Positions 19,901-30,633 of a stretch of DNA of 64,000 bases are shown here, in pieces. Below the pieces are notes generated by a model. That model saw only the letters and a list, made by a program, of their open reading frames with translations. It did no database searches and was not told the origin of the DNA. The DNA is from Rhynchopus euleeides. Taxonomy: Eukaryota; Euglenozoa; Diplonemea; Diplonemida; Diplonemidae. Where the stretch lies: positions 1,612,001 to 1,676,000 of the forward strand of contig OY723246.1 in NCBI GenBank assembly GCA_963210315.1. The letters are read 5' to 3'. Position 1 is the stretch's first letter; the number at the start of each line of letters is the position of its first letter. Both the position numbers and the translations under genes were made by a program.

Positions 19901-20026
19901 ACCAATAGGTTGCCCCCTACCTCTAGAGGTTCCCCCCAGCCACTAATGGGTTGCCCCCTACCTCTAGAGGTTCCCCCCAGCCACCAATAGGTTGCCCCCT
20001 ACCTCTAGAGGTTCCCCCCAGCCACC
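16905..20026 (+). repeat. 41-bp minisatellite, about 76 units
   Basis: The unit is GGGTTACCCCCTACCTCTAG followed by GGGTTCCCCCCAGCCACAAAT. Successive CTAGGGG landmarks are 41 bp apart (16951 and 16992). Variants are ACCCAC/AGCCAC, AAAT/AAAC/GAAAC and TACC/TGCC. The rare CCACTA variant recurs at 18055 and 18793, exactly 738 bp or 18 units apart, with the same following variants, so there is a higher-order repeat. The last ten units (from about 19690) are more diverged (GGTTGCC, TAGAGG), as expected at an array edge. No frame is sensible. Confidence 0.95.
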
Positions 20027-21238
20027 CCCGCCCCGCCCCCCCCCCCCCCCCCCATGACTTCATCCCGTCCCCACCCAAAGCTCAAGCTTCCTGGACACGC
20101 TCGTTTGAGCAATCTGGAATCTGTAGAAGGCTCGCCGTGTAGGCGGCCTTGGCTATTTTGCCGGCTTGCTGGTCTGCGGCCCAGGATGCGCCTGCAGCGC
20201 CGTGTTGTCCCACGTTCTTGAGGCACGAAGCTTGAGGATTCTCTGGCAGATATGTTCACGATGTCATTCACGTCTCAACGGGTTCTTCGGGTGTCCCATT
20301 CAAAAAAACACCCGAAAAATATGACGACTTTGCTAAACTGGACCCAACTCCCCATACTCTTTTTTTTGCCATTTTTCAGCATTTTCCCCCGATTTTTCGG
20401 TTTTTTTTTGAAAAAAATTATTTTTTGTCCAGAATCGACACCCCCCTTTTCCCCAGCCAAAAATGGGCCAAAAATGCCCCCCGGACACCCCCAGAGACAT
20501 GTCCTAATCCGGGGTGCCAGTAGGGGGGACCAGGTGTGGCTCTATTTTGGGGGTATTTTGGCCAATTTTCGAAATCCTATTTTGGGTTTTTTGCACTTTT
20601 TTTGGGTGCTTTTTTGCACGATTTCTGTGCCTCAGACACAGATTTTGGTGTGATTTTTGCGCTATTTTGATTCACTCGGCCTGACCGATGCATACGATTC
20701 GAAAAAATGGCGAAAAAATCGCTATCAACAACGGTGAACGAATGGAGGTAGATGGGGAAGTGGGAGGACACAGCACGCCCTCTCACTGATCGCCATCTGT
20801 ACACTACCTCTCTGTTCAAGGCGGTCAGTGTCACTTGATGGCGCTGCACACAAATCACTGCTACATCCCAGGGCGCCTTCCCTTGTGAGAATAGCGGAAC
20901 TTCTGCGGTTGCAGTTTGGTGGTTGAGGCCGGCGGTGATATCACTTTGGTGACTGTGATTCCTTCCCCCTGAGCTCGATCAGATCCAGGTCGACCTGGTG
21001 CTGCGTGGCTCCTGGTGTGCCATCTCTTGCATGCCACGGATGCCCACCAAGTCGAACCCGAAACATGACGACCCTTTCGAGATGTCATGGCCGCAAGCCC
21101 GCAAACCCGATCGCATTCGCAAGGTGGTTCGTCTCTTAGAGATCAGTGCTCGGGCCCAGCCTTCCGCGAGGGTGCTGGAACCGACATGCCGCAGCCCCGT
21201 ACGCGCAAGGACTTGGCTCCAAGACCAGGCACATGCCA
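20027..21238. other. Gene-free stretch inside element L
   Basis: A C run at about 20035-20053, then AT-rich DNA with T tracts. Bases 20325-20430 recur inverted at 26715-26795 (GACTTTGCTAAACTGGACCC), so this is another interspersed repeat. I find no convincing coding frame or RNA gene. Confidence 0.5.
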
Positions 21239-21524
21239 CAGGGGGGTGTGGGGGGCGGAGCCCCCCAGCCGCCGGAGGCCACGGTAGCGAACGTCTGTTG
21301 GCCTGGCTCCATAGTCGCATACGCTCAAGTACAACACAACTGACAGATAGCACATGTCGCATGGGGGGACGATAAATTGTCGCGCAAAGACACGCCACAG
21401 GGGGGTCTGGGGGGCGGAGCCCCCCAGCCGCCGGAGGCCACGGTAGTGAACATCTGTTGGTTTGAGCTCGAGAGCAAGCCTCTCACACCACCGCCCTCCG
21501 ACCCCCCTCTCCACCCCCCAGGTG

Positions 21525-21830
21525 CAACATTTTTTTGCACCCGGAAAATGTGTTCTTTTGACTGTTTGAGCACATCCAAGACCGGGAACATAGAAGAATT
21601 CTGCTGAAAACCCAAAGGAAAATGGTGCAAAAAAGTAGTGACCACCACCCCCATCCCCACCTCCGGGTGCAAAATTTTTTTTGGCCACGGAAAATGTGTT
21701 CTTTTGAATGTTTGAGCACATCCAAGACCGGGAACATAAAAATTTTCTGCCAATACCAAGTAGGGTCACAATAAAATCCAAAGGAAAAAAGTGCAAAAAA
21801 ATAGTGCAAAAAAATATTTTTTCCCCAAAT
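21525..21830 (+). repeat. Tandem duplication of about 155 bp
   Basis: Two adjacent copies share GAAAATGTGTTCTTTTGA, GTTTGAGCACATCCAAGACC and GGGAACATA. The second copy starts near 21665. It lies between the core C pair and repeat V inside element L. No gene is apparent. Confidence 0.6.
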
Positions 21831-22653
21831 TCCTATTTTCATTCCGTGAAATAGATACACGCCTGGGGGGGACCTTTCGATTTTTTTTTCGAGGAGAGGT
21901 CAATTGAACGTTTTTGGACATCTGAGGCCACTGCGACCATTCCCAGGCCTCGGAAATGAGATTTTTGGCCCTCAAATGGGGTACCGGTCCCCACGAAAAT
22001 TCCGAAAAAATCATGAAAATCGAAAGGTCCCACGCACCAAATTCTGCCCAAAAATCGTCAAAAATGGACATGTCATACGCAGCAAGGGGGCAAACCACTC
22101 CCCAATGCTCAATGATTCCACGGCAAGCCAGATTTTCTGATCAATTGGTTTGTTTGAGCATGTTCCTGGCCCTTGTTTGGAAAGTAGATGACCCCTGGCT
22201 GGAGAGGACGGTTGTGCTCGACCGGACGGAGAGAGAACCTTCTCCATATCCACCTCCACTCCACAATGCCACAAGTGGCAGGAAGGCCGGGTGTTACAGG
22301 CCTCAACCAGGGTTCCAAGGCTCTCCACTTCCTGGCTGCGTCAGGGATCACCGGGTACAGCGAGCAGGATTCCCTGTCCTGACACCCCAGCATGTACCAC
22401 CGGAAGAACCCGAAACAGCAGCCCCCCCCCTCATGGGGGTTGCAAGAGGCACGGAAATCGTTCAAATCGGACCAAGTCCGAAAATTCGGCACTTTCTTGG
22501 GTACAAATTGCGGTCCGAAATTTTCCGATTTTTTGAAAAAAGGCTAATTCTGTAAGGGGGACCTTTTCGAATTTTTTTTTCGGGCACTTTTTCCACAAGG
22601 AAATGTCCGCCCTGTCCGCTACTGTCCACTACCGATTTCAAGGATCCTCCTTT

Positions 22654-22671
22654 GAATAGTATTACTTAGTA
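22654..22671. mobile_element. MITE K, remnant of right end
   Basis: GAATAGTATTACTTAGTA is the complement of the left arm of K, placed directly after element L. The outermost G/C-run end of K is missing. The sequence instead passes into element I at AACCCCCC. Confidence 0.6.
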
Positions 22672-23327
22672 AACCCCCCTCACGACTATTGTTTACCTAC
22701 AGGTATTGTTTACATAAAATTATTTACATGTATTGTTTACATCCGATTATTATTATATATTATTTAAAGGGGGGTCACAGCTATTGTTTACCTGGCTTCA
22801 TGTAAATAGTAGATGTGCATGTAAATAATAGCTGTGAATAATATTCACTGTAAACAATACGTGTAAATATTTTTTCACGCACATACTGTTTACATAGTTC
22901 AGCGATTTTTTTCGAAACCTGTGCGGAATCGCGATTTTCCACTTCCATTGTCCTTTTCGGACTCCGTGCGGATCGTAGTGGGGTCATTTTAGTGGTATCG
23001 GTGCCAAGATTCATCCATGAAATGTTGGTCCGATTCAGTGACTGGGAGGCAGCTAGCCCACCACACCACCCACCCAGGCGGGACCCCCTCACCAGGCTTT
23101 CCAAACCCCGTTCTTTTGAACGTTTGGAACCTGCGCGGATCCTGGTGGGGTCACTTTGGTGACAGAGGCACCAAGTCTCACTCCTCAGAGCACCTTGGAA
23201 ATATTTTTGAACCCCCCGAAAAATAAAATAATTGCACGTAAACCCCCCTCACGACTATTGTTTACCTACAGGTATTGTTTACATAAAATTATTTACATGT
23301 ATTGTTTACATCCGATTATTATTTACG
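22672..23327. repeat. Element I, copy 1, with extra inverted terminal segment
   Basis: Rich in TATTGTTTAC/GTAAACAATA. The block from AAAGGGGGGTCACAGC (about 22766) to the GCACGTAAA near 23239 matches 35298-35770. The terminal 85-bp segment (CCCCCCTCACGACTATTG to TCCGATTATTATT) appears twice here, at 22672-22755 and 23239-23326. Both are inverted relative to 35773-35857. The interior holds two H motifs. No gene is seen. Confidence 0.6.
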
Positions 23328-23385
23328 GTGCGTCTGGGGGGCGGAGCCCCCCAGCCGCCGGAGGCCACGGTAGTGAACATCTGTT

Positions 23386-24134
23386 CTTTGTGGGTTACAG
23401 ATTCTGTGGGAGTCGGGTGCGTCCTCCTGAGGGCGGTCTCTGGATTCCATGACCCGATGTGACCCCAAAGGGCTTGGTCGACAGGTATCCGTCACAGGGG
23501 GGTCTGGGGGGCGGAGCCCCCCAGCCGCCGGAGGCCACGGTAGCGAACATCTGTTCCTTGTGGGGCACAGTCCATCTTCCTGAAGTTGAAGTTGAGTGAA
23601 TCGTGCCCAAGGGTTCGAGGGCGCCAAGGCTCGTCAGTGCAGGCTGGATTGCCGCGTCAAAGCCAGATGCTGAATGACAGACACTGAGGACATGGGCCAG
23701 GCCCGGCTGGCCCGCCCGGGCCCCATTTTTGGACCATTTTTTCCTCCTCCCGAAAATGCGTTTATTTGCATCATTGGGATCCGTGGCTCACGCCATGGTA
23801 TTTTTTCCCCTCCGGAAACATTATTTGTTCACACCATTTGGGCCTGAACCGCTGTGTTTTTAATCCCCGGTCTTCCCAGCCAAAAAACCCCGATTCATCC
23901 CCGCTTTTTTCCAGCAAAAAATGGTACCCAACGTCCCTCCTCCCCAGTGTGGGGCCCTTGGTCTTGTACCAAATGGGTTCCTTCCACGGTTCCTCCCGCT
24001 CGCGCCATCCTCGGGTGCTGGAGGAAAACCCCAAAAAACGGCTTTCGGGACCGTTATTCCGACGATACCCCCGATATGCCAGGTGAAACAGCCCAAGGAC
24101 TTGCTGCGGTTACTAGACGGGCAAACACACGCTC
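23386..24134. other. Repeat-derived stretch with repeat X
   Basis: Contains the spacer between two core C copies (23386-23494). Bases 23965-24134 (repeat X) are matched inverted at 48925-49090, next to another pair of core C copies. X plus two cores therefore forms one larger repeated unit. No supportable gene. Confidence 0.5.
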
Positions 24135-24368
24135 CACGGGGGGTCCGGGGGGCGGAGCCCCCCAGCCGCCGGAGGCCACGGTAGTGAACATCTGTTCATT
24201 GTGGGCGTACAGATTCTGTGTGAGTTGGCTGCGTCCTCCTGAGGCTACCGGAGCTGTTGGATTCCTGACCTGATGGGAATCGACGGACTTGGGTACGAGA
24301 TATCCGCCACAGGGGGGTCTGGGGGGCGGAGCCCCCCAGCCGCCGGAGGCCACGGTAGTGAACGTCTG

Positions 24369-25169
24369 GCTCTTGGCTGGAAAAAAAGCCAGATTTTGGC
24401 TGGAAAAAAACCGGTTTTTTGCTGGAAAAAAAACCTGGTTTTGGCTGGAAAAAAACCGGAAAAAGGGCGGATGCCAAAAAGACTCATCCTCATCCCCCAC
24501 TAGAAATACACCTGGCCTGAACCAGGGGATAAGATAGGTCTGGTTCAGTGTTTAAGATACTGTTATGAAAAACGGGGCTTAGCCCCGGTTTTTGAGATTT
24601 TGCCCCGAAAAACCGGGGGTGCCTCTTTTTTTTTTCCACCGGGATTTTTCTGAGATTCTGTCCGGGTACTATTCCAGGGTACTTTTTGGCCAGAGGAGGC
24701 CGGGGCCAAGAGCACAATGCCCTGCCCCAGGCGTTAGCCCGATGAACCTGTTGAGCACAAGGTGCACGTTGACTACATGCGACGTGCGACTATGGAGCAG
24801 AATCAGCTGTTCACTACCGTGGCCTCCGGCGGCTGGGGGGCTCCGCCCCCCAGACCCCCCTGTGGCCTGTGCCTGTCCAGAACCAAGTCTGCAAGGGCAA
24901 CCTGCGGTGCTTTCAACACCACCACGCTCTTCCTCATCGACTGGCTCCTTCGCGTTGACGACAACAAGGAGCGCGCTCCTCTCGGACCTGGCAGCGGCGG
25001 CGAAGTCAGTCCCCCGCAGAGGAGCCACCCTGCCCATCCCAGTTGAGTGGCGTGGAGTGAGGTGTTGTGGGAAGGGAAAACCCTTCCATTTGGGGAAATG
25101 GCCGAAATTTTACCCCCGATTACCCCCGGTTTTCGGCGCGCAGCCCGGAACCCTATCTTTTACCCTGGT
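24369..25169. other. Gene-free stretch with one core C and an A-type left end
   Basis: Tandem copies of TTTTGGCTGGAAAAAAACCGG at 24370-24465, the A-family left end CAGGGGATAAGATAGGTCTGG at 24531, and core C at 24804-24862. No convincing frame. Confidence 0.45.
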
Positions 25170-26329
25170 CTGGTTTTCCGGTTTTCAAAACCAGGGTTTC
25201 CCGGTTCCCGGTTTTCTGAAAAAAAAAAAAGGTCGATCTCATTTTCGGCGTTTTTTGTGACTTTGGGACAGTAAAACAGTCAGAAAAAACGCCATAAAAA
25301 AATAGAAAGTGACCCCATCGTGATCCGCACAGAGCTCAAATAGTCCAAAGAAGGCAGAGAAGCGGAGAAGAAAAAATGGACCTAGCGGGTGGCCCGGTGG
25401 GTGGTGATGCCCTCGTCATGCAGGTCTCTTCTGTTTTGAAGGTGCACACATGGTGGACTCCAGCCACCATGTCTAAGAGGGAGTCTAAGACTGCAGTCTG
25501 TACTGGAGACGGGAGTCTATTTTCCAGCTAATTTACGCTAAGACTCCCGCTAGTTGAGACTCATGGGAGACACACGGTGTACTCCAGCGGAGGTAGGGTA
25601 ACCTCCGCTGGAGTTCACCGTGTCGTCTGCCTCTGTGCAGCGTCACTCGGTGCCATCGAATACATGGCGACAGCCCACCAACTCGAGACAGATCTGCTTG
25701 TCTGGAGGGCTGAGACGAGAACACGAACGACTTTCAAGCAGTCTTGAAGGTCGCCAAGCCTATTGGGGGCAACTAACAGATGAGATTTGTTTGTTGCCTG
25801 TCGTCACAGCTAGGTGCCCATCTCCTCGACAACGGAATGTGTGCAGAGATCTCGTGGACCCTTTGGCCATTCTGTCGTGCACCCACTCCACCCACAACGC
25901 ACACCTATCACGAGTGGTCGCTCCCCCGTCCTCCTCCACCCTGAAGGTTGAACCCTCAAGGACCAGTGATCTCCTGCTGGCCGGGCTGCGATACAGCGAA
26001 GCCTTCCTACTTACAAGCAAATCCAGACTGTAGGGAACAGATGTTCACTACCGTGGCCTCCGGCGGCTGGGGGGCTCCGCCCCCCAGACCCCCCCTGCGT
26101 AAAAACATTGCACCAGACCTTTTTTGGCCGAGAGTCCAAACTTTCAAAGCAGCTGCTGCGCCTGCCCCACCAAGCAGCCTCAGTACGACAGGACGCGCGC
26201 AGGCACCGGGCCCTCTCAGATTCTGGGAGGGTTTGCGCGGGTCGCGCGCGCCGAAGGCGCGCGCGAAAAATTTTCAAAACCAGAAAAACCGGAAAACGGC
26301 GCCAGAAAAAAAGTCTATCTTATACCCTG
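25170..26329 (+). mobile_element. Family A element, type I, copy 3
   Basis: From TCTGGTTTTCCGGTTTTC to CTATCTTATACCCTG. It contains the same H motif (25309-25345), perfect hairpin (about 25582-25616), core C (26035-26097) and GC hairpin (about 26243-26266) as 225-1485. The start of the left end is replaced by TACCCTGG. Non-autonomous, no transposase. Confidence 0.55.
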
Positions 26330-26620
26330 CCTGAACCACCAAGAAAAAAAAATTGTGAAAATCCTGAAAATCCTTATACTTATACCTGGCAAGAATCATG
26401 TATGTGCCAGAACCACCGCTTTTTTTTGGAACCCCCTCAGCCCCTCAGCACGCCTCACAGAGATCCCACCTTGGGGATCTTCCCTCCCACCCCCCCCCCC
26501 CTTCTCTGTATCCCCGGGGGCAGTGAAATAGAAGTAGAAGGAAGCACAGGAATGATCTCCCTTCGCTCGTTATGCAGGTTGTGTGACTGTATCCCCCCCG
26601 GGGGGGGGGGGGGGTAGGGG
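26330..26620. other. Short unassigned stretch
   Basis: C and G runs (about 26490 and 26598-26614) and no frame, RNA gene or repeat that I can support. Confidence 0.4.
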
Positions 26621-28629
26621 CACGGTGGGATCTTGTAAATTATACATGTATAACTACAAGTATAATACATGTATTAGGAGGGTGTCCTAAATTTAGGAAA
26701 TTTTTGAAAATTTTGGAAAATTTTGGGGGATTTTTTGAAAAAATGGCAAAAAAAAGGGTGTGGGGAGTTGGGTCCAGTTTAGCAAAGTCCGTGTATTTGG
26801 ACGCGGCCCCTCAGATAAGGAAGCCGCGTCTCAGGTGCAGGATGTGCGGTGTTGTCGATTTTTCAGGGTTCGACATTCTCGGGCTGGACGGAGAGAAACG
26901 GTGGGTGCAACTCTGATCAGAAAAAACTTCAACCGAAAAAACGGGGTGTAGCTCCCTGACTGACGAGCAGCGGGAGGTGGCGAAGAGAAGCTCCTCATGC
27001 GTGGCGGCCTCCCTCGTTCGCGGCGGGTGAGGCATGCGGGGGTACGAGAGCGGCACCCGCCTGAGTTCTTTATGGAACCCACAAACCTGGGTGGCCTCAC
27101 GGATGTGAGGTTGGAAATGCTCCGGGAGACAGCCGATGGCGCCTCAACGCAACAGGCTATCGTTGCCGGCTTGGTGCCCATATGGTGCAAGATGAGCGGC
27201 GGAATCCGCGAACTTCGGGAACTATCAGGTAGTTTGAACGCTGAAGACTGCCCCGCCAGGCTGAATGGGAGTCACAACGCGATGAGGAACAAGGATCAGC
27301 AGCGCCCTTTGCGGCAAACACAGGGCAGCTCTCCCTGAGCAGCTGGGAATGAAACGGGACGGAACTAACGAGCAGCAGCGAAAATGTTGCAGAGCACCAG
27401 TAACCACAACGAGTCCATGACACAAGTGGAACTGCAGACACGGGGCAGCCAAGAAACCGACGCAGTCGCAGGAGACCACCTCCACGGTCAGAACGAGCAG
27501 AACTGAGAGACACTCAATGGGATGGAGCGGAATCACTGTAACGGGGACACACTGATGGCACACAGGACAGACAGAGAGAAGTCAGAGTGAAACGGTTGTA
27601 CAAAGGGCTCGGCTTTACCGACGTCCTTAGTACAGAGTGAAACGACGACGCCGCCGAAGGCGGCCAATCCGCCGCCCTTCGGGCGGCGGAAAAATTTTTG
27701 GGGTGTTTTTGGGAGAAAAACCGGGCAACCTGGGCCCTTTGGGACCACACAGGCCAGGAAAGGCCAAAATTTTCGATTTTTTTCGGAAATTTTTCGGTTT
27801 TTCAGAGTGTGGCAGTCCGCAGATACAGATTTTCGGGTCGGAAAAAAAATTTTTTTTTCGACCCAAAAAAATCGGATTTTTTCGGGGAGGGTCTCCGGTG
27901 GCCCCCCCTGGATTTCCTGTTTTTTCCCGATTTTTCCTGATTTTCGGATTTTGCTCGAAATTTGCCCTTGTGTCAACCAGTGGCAAAACTTTCGGAAAAT
28001 CGGGAAAAATCAGGAAAATCCGGAGTACCGGACACCCTCCTTATACATGTATAATACTTGCATGTCAACTATTATGCATGTATAATACATGTATATGCCT
28101 GAAATATACATGTAAAATACATGTATATCAAGTAAAAATACAAGTATAATACTTGCATGTCAACTATTATACATGTATTTTTACTTGATATACATGTATT
28201 TTACATGTATATTTCAGGCATTTACATGTATTTTACATGTATAATACTTGTCATGCAAGTATTATACATGTAAAATACTTGCATGACAAGTAAAATACTT
28301 GCATGCAAGTAAAATACATGTATTTTACTTGTCATGCAAGTATTTTCCATGTATAATACTTGCATGACAAGTATTATACATGTAAAATACATGTAAATGC
28401 CTGAAATATACATGTAAAATACATGTATATCAAGTAAAAATACAAGTATAATAGTTGACATGCAAGTATTATACTTGTATTTTTACTTGATATACATGTA
28501 TTTTACATGTATATTTCAGGCATATACATGTATTATACATGTATAATAGTTGACATGCAAGTATTATACATGTATAATACATGTATATACTTGTAGTTAT
28601 ACATGTAAAATTTACAAGATCCCACCGTG
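26621..28629. mobile_element. Foldback element F, copy 1 (interrupted by element G)
   Basis: Ends CACGGTGGGATCTTGTAAAT and its complement. The interior is built of TACATGTA, ACTTGCATG and GTCAACTATTATACATG in both directions, so the element is a palindrome of palindromes. Element G sits inside at 26677-28040 with TTA duplicated. Confidence 0.8.
26677..28040. mobile_element. Element G: 1.36 kb, TTA target duplication
   Basis: 11-bp inverted ends GGAGGGTGTCC, flanked by TTA on both sides (26674-26676 and 28041-28043). Intact copies of F show the empty ATTATAC site (for example at 29021-29048). A 3-bp TTA target is the usual choice of PIF/Harbinger elements. The left part shares about 80 bp with 20325-20430 (inverted). 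A 113-codon + strand frame at 26997-27338 has a protein-like composition (around EFFMEPTNLGG) but matches nothing I recognise. No transposase. Confidence 0.7.
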
Positions 28630-28976
28630 GGGGGTCAAATGGGGGGAACAAACACGATTTTTCAAAAAACCGGCGCAGAGGCCCCAAACCCCCCGTAAAC
28701 CCTCCACCGCCCGGGGGGGGGGGGGGGGGGGGGGAGGTTGGAATTGTCGAGAGCGAAGGCAAACAGATATCAGTTCTCCGAACACAACACCTTCTCGCGA
28801 TGTTGGTCCTGTTTGTAGCCACTACACCGGATATGCTGTGCAAAGTGGTATGCACAACAGGAGGGGCGGGGGTGCAGCAGCTGTCTGTCAGGGGGCATCT
28901 TGGTCTGGGGGAGGGGGTCACCCAGGCTTTGAAACAGGCAGTGGACATACCAGGCAGCAGGCAGAAAGAGATGACA
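28630..28976. repeat. Spacer S, copy 1
   Basis: About 345 bp between foldback copies F1 and F2, repeated as 31875-32211 between F2 and F3. The difference is mainly in the G run (about 18 here, about 10 there). It contains module P in reverse (about 28735-28840). No gene. Confidence 0.75.
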
Positions 28977-29467
28977 CACGGTGGGATCTTGTAAATTTTA
29001 CATGTATAACTACAAGTATAATACATGTATTATACATGTATAATACTTGCATGTCAACTATTATACATGTATAATACATGTATATGCCTGAAATATACAT
29101 GTAAAATACATGTATATCAAGTAAAAATACATGTATAATACTTGCATGTCAACTATTATACATGTATTTTTACTTGATATACATGTATTTTACATGTATA
29201 TTTCAGGCATTTACATGTATTTTACATGTATAATACTTGTCATGCAAGTATTATACATGTAAAATACTTGCATGACAAGTAAAATACTTGCATGCAAGTA
29301 AAATACATGTATTTTACTTGCATGCAAGTATTATACATGTATTTTACTTGTCATGCAAGTATTTTCCATGTATAATACTTGCATGACAAGTATTATACAT
29401 GTAAAATACATGTAAATGCCTGAAATATACATGTAAAATACATGTATATCAAGTAAAAATACAAGTA

Positions 29468-29812
29468 CCGTATACGTAAATATTTTGGAACGTAAATATT
29501 ATGGAACGTAATTATTATGGAACGTAAATATTATGGAACGCTGGTGGGTTGGCGTTCCAGATTTTTTTCGTTCCATAATATTTACAGGGCTTTCTGCGAC
29601 TCGGGGACTTGGACCAGGTGATCGGACGGCATACAGAGTCCCTGACGGGACCTACTCGTGCACTTTTCGTGCGATTCCTGAGGCAAACCATCCTCACCAC
29701 CGAGTCCCCAACTGGCCCTGTAAATATTTTGGAACGTAAATATTATGGAACGGACCGGGCAAAAATGGGCCCGTTCCATAATATTTACGTTCCATAATAT
29801 TTACGTATACGG
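29468..29812. mobile_element. MITE D, copy 1
   Basis: 345 bp with ends CCGTATACGTAAATATT and sub-terminal repeats of GGAACGTAAATATTATGG, inverted at the other end. TA lies on both sides (29466-29467 and 29813-29814). The empty site ACAAGTATAATAG is seen in F1 at about 28443. The TA target points to Tc1/mariner-type mobilisation. The core of about 190 bp (GGCGTTCCAG to CTGGCCCTG) encodes nothing recognisable. Confidence 0.85.
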
Positions 29813-30037
29813 TATAATAGTTGACATGCAAGTATTATACTTGTATTTTTACTTGATATACATGTATTTTACATGTATATTTCAGGCATATACCGTATAC
29901 GTAAATATTTTGGAACGTAAATATTATGGAACGTAAATATTATTGGTGCCCCTGACGACCCCATATTGCGTAGTTTGTGCGTAGTGAAAAGGGGGGGGGG
30001 GGTCTCATTTTTTGATTTACTCAGCCATTCTCTGTCT

Positions 30038-30235
30038 CTATGCCGGGACCCCAAACTCAAGGAGTTCTTGCTGTTCCGGGGTCAGTGAGGGTGCAGGCGC
30101 TTCAGGTGCTGCAGGTTCTTCAGGTGCTGCAGCGCTGGCAGCCTTCGGTGCGGGTTTCGACGCAGTCTTTGCAGGTCTCTTTGGGGGTGCCCTTTGGCGC
30201 GGTGCCTGCTTCAGCTCGTCGGGTGGAAGCATCAA
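30038..30235 (-). CDS. Ala/Pro/Lys-rich fragment carried by element E
   Basis: 65 codons, basic then alanine- and proline-rich (RAPPKRPAKTASKPAPKAAS), ending in LTPEQQELLEF. It lies downstream of 30316-30633 on the same strand. A 48-bp duplication at about 30200-30297 sits between the two. The pair may be two parts of one gene, but I do not join them. Not recognised. Confidence 0.3.
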   Translation of the reverse strand: MMLPPDELKQAPRQRAPPKRPAKTASKPAPKAASAAAPEEPAAPEAPAPSLTPEQQELLEFGVPA

Positions 30236-30315
30236 CGCATCATTAAGCGGTGCCTGCTTCAGCTCCTCCGGGTGGAAGCGTCAACGCATCATTAAGGAAG
30301 AAGGAAGCACAGTTG

Positions 30316-30633
30316 CTACGCTTTTTTGCAGCTGCAGGAAACGACACCATACCCAACAACAATCCCCAGACCGTCGAGGGAGAGTGGGCGCCTGGATCCC
30401 GTGACACAGATCTCTAGTGCCGTTGTGATCCCCTCGGATAACGTCTCCTGGACGTTGTCAGCGGAGGTTGCCTGTGTGGCGGTGACCTCCGTATACCCCG
30501 CGGGATCCAGTGCCAGTAGCGCCTTCTTCAGCTTTTCGTCGACCCCTCGGCCGACGCTCTCCTTGATGTCAAGGGCCACCTTCAGGGTGGCACCTCGCAT
30601 CGCCCTGAAGGCTGTGATCGTATCATCATTCAC
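30316..30633 (-). CDS. Hypothetical protein carried by element E
   Basis: 105 codons with balanced composition (DIKESVGRGVDEKLKKALLA, then alternating charged and hydrophobic residues). The codon pattern does not look like a shadow. Not recognised. It could be part of a host gene captured by the element, or the remains of an element gene. The start ATG at 30633 is the first in frame. Confidence 0.35.
   Translation of the reverse strand: MNDDTITAFRAMRGATLKVALDIKESVGRGVDEKLKKALLALDPAGYTEVTATQATSADNVQETLSEGITTALEICVTGSRRPLSLDGLGIVVGYGVVSCSCKKA

Larger units (their letters stand above)
15377..22650. mobile_element. Element L: 7.3 kb element with 3-bp target duplication
   Basis: Ends GGAGGATTCTTC and GGATCCTCC (inverted), flanked by TTT on both sides (15374-15376 and 22651-22653). 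The uninterrupted site is visible in the left arm of K. Sub-terminal repeats based on GGACAT/ATGTCC and GGGCGGACAGGGCGGACAT are dense at 15446-15750 and present at 22596-22630. A 3-bp duplication with GGAGG ends fits PIF/Harbinger- or CACTA-like elements, and element G (26677-28040) has similar ends. No transposase frame is found in the 7.3 kb, so this copy is non-autonomous. Its bulk is a minisatellite. Confidence 0.65.

Noticed and set aside
16905-20026. CRISPR-like array
   Set aside because: The 41-bp units are contiguous, with no unique spacers, in a eukaryotic repeat context. It is a minisatellite.
24135-24368. tRNA or snRNA origin of hairpin core C
   Set aside because: No acceptor stem, no A/B box and no Sm-type site. 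The only structure is the GGGGGG...CCCCCC hairpin.
28222-28461. Tyr/Met/Ile-rich frames in the 28-33 kb region
   Set aside because: All are translations of TACATGTA/CTTGCATG palindromes in foldback element F.
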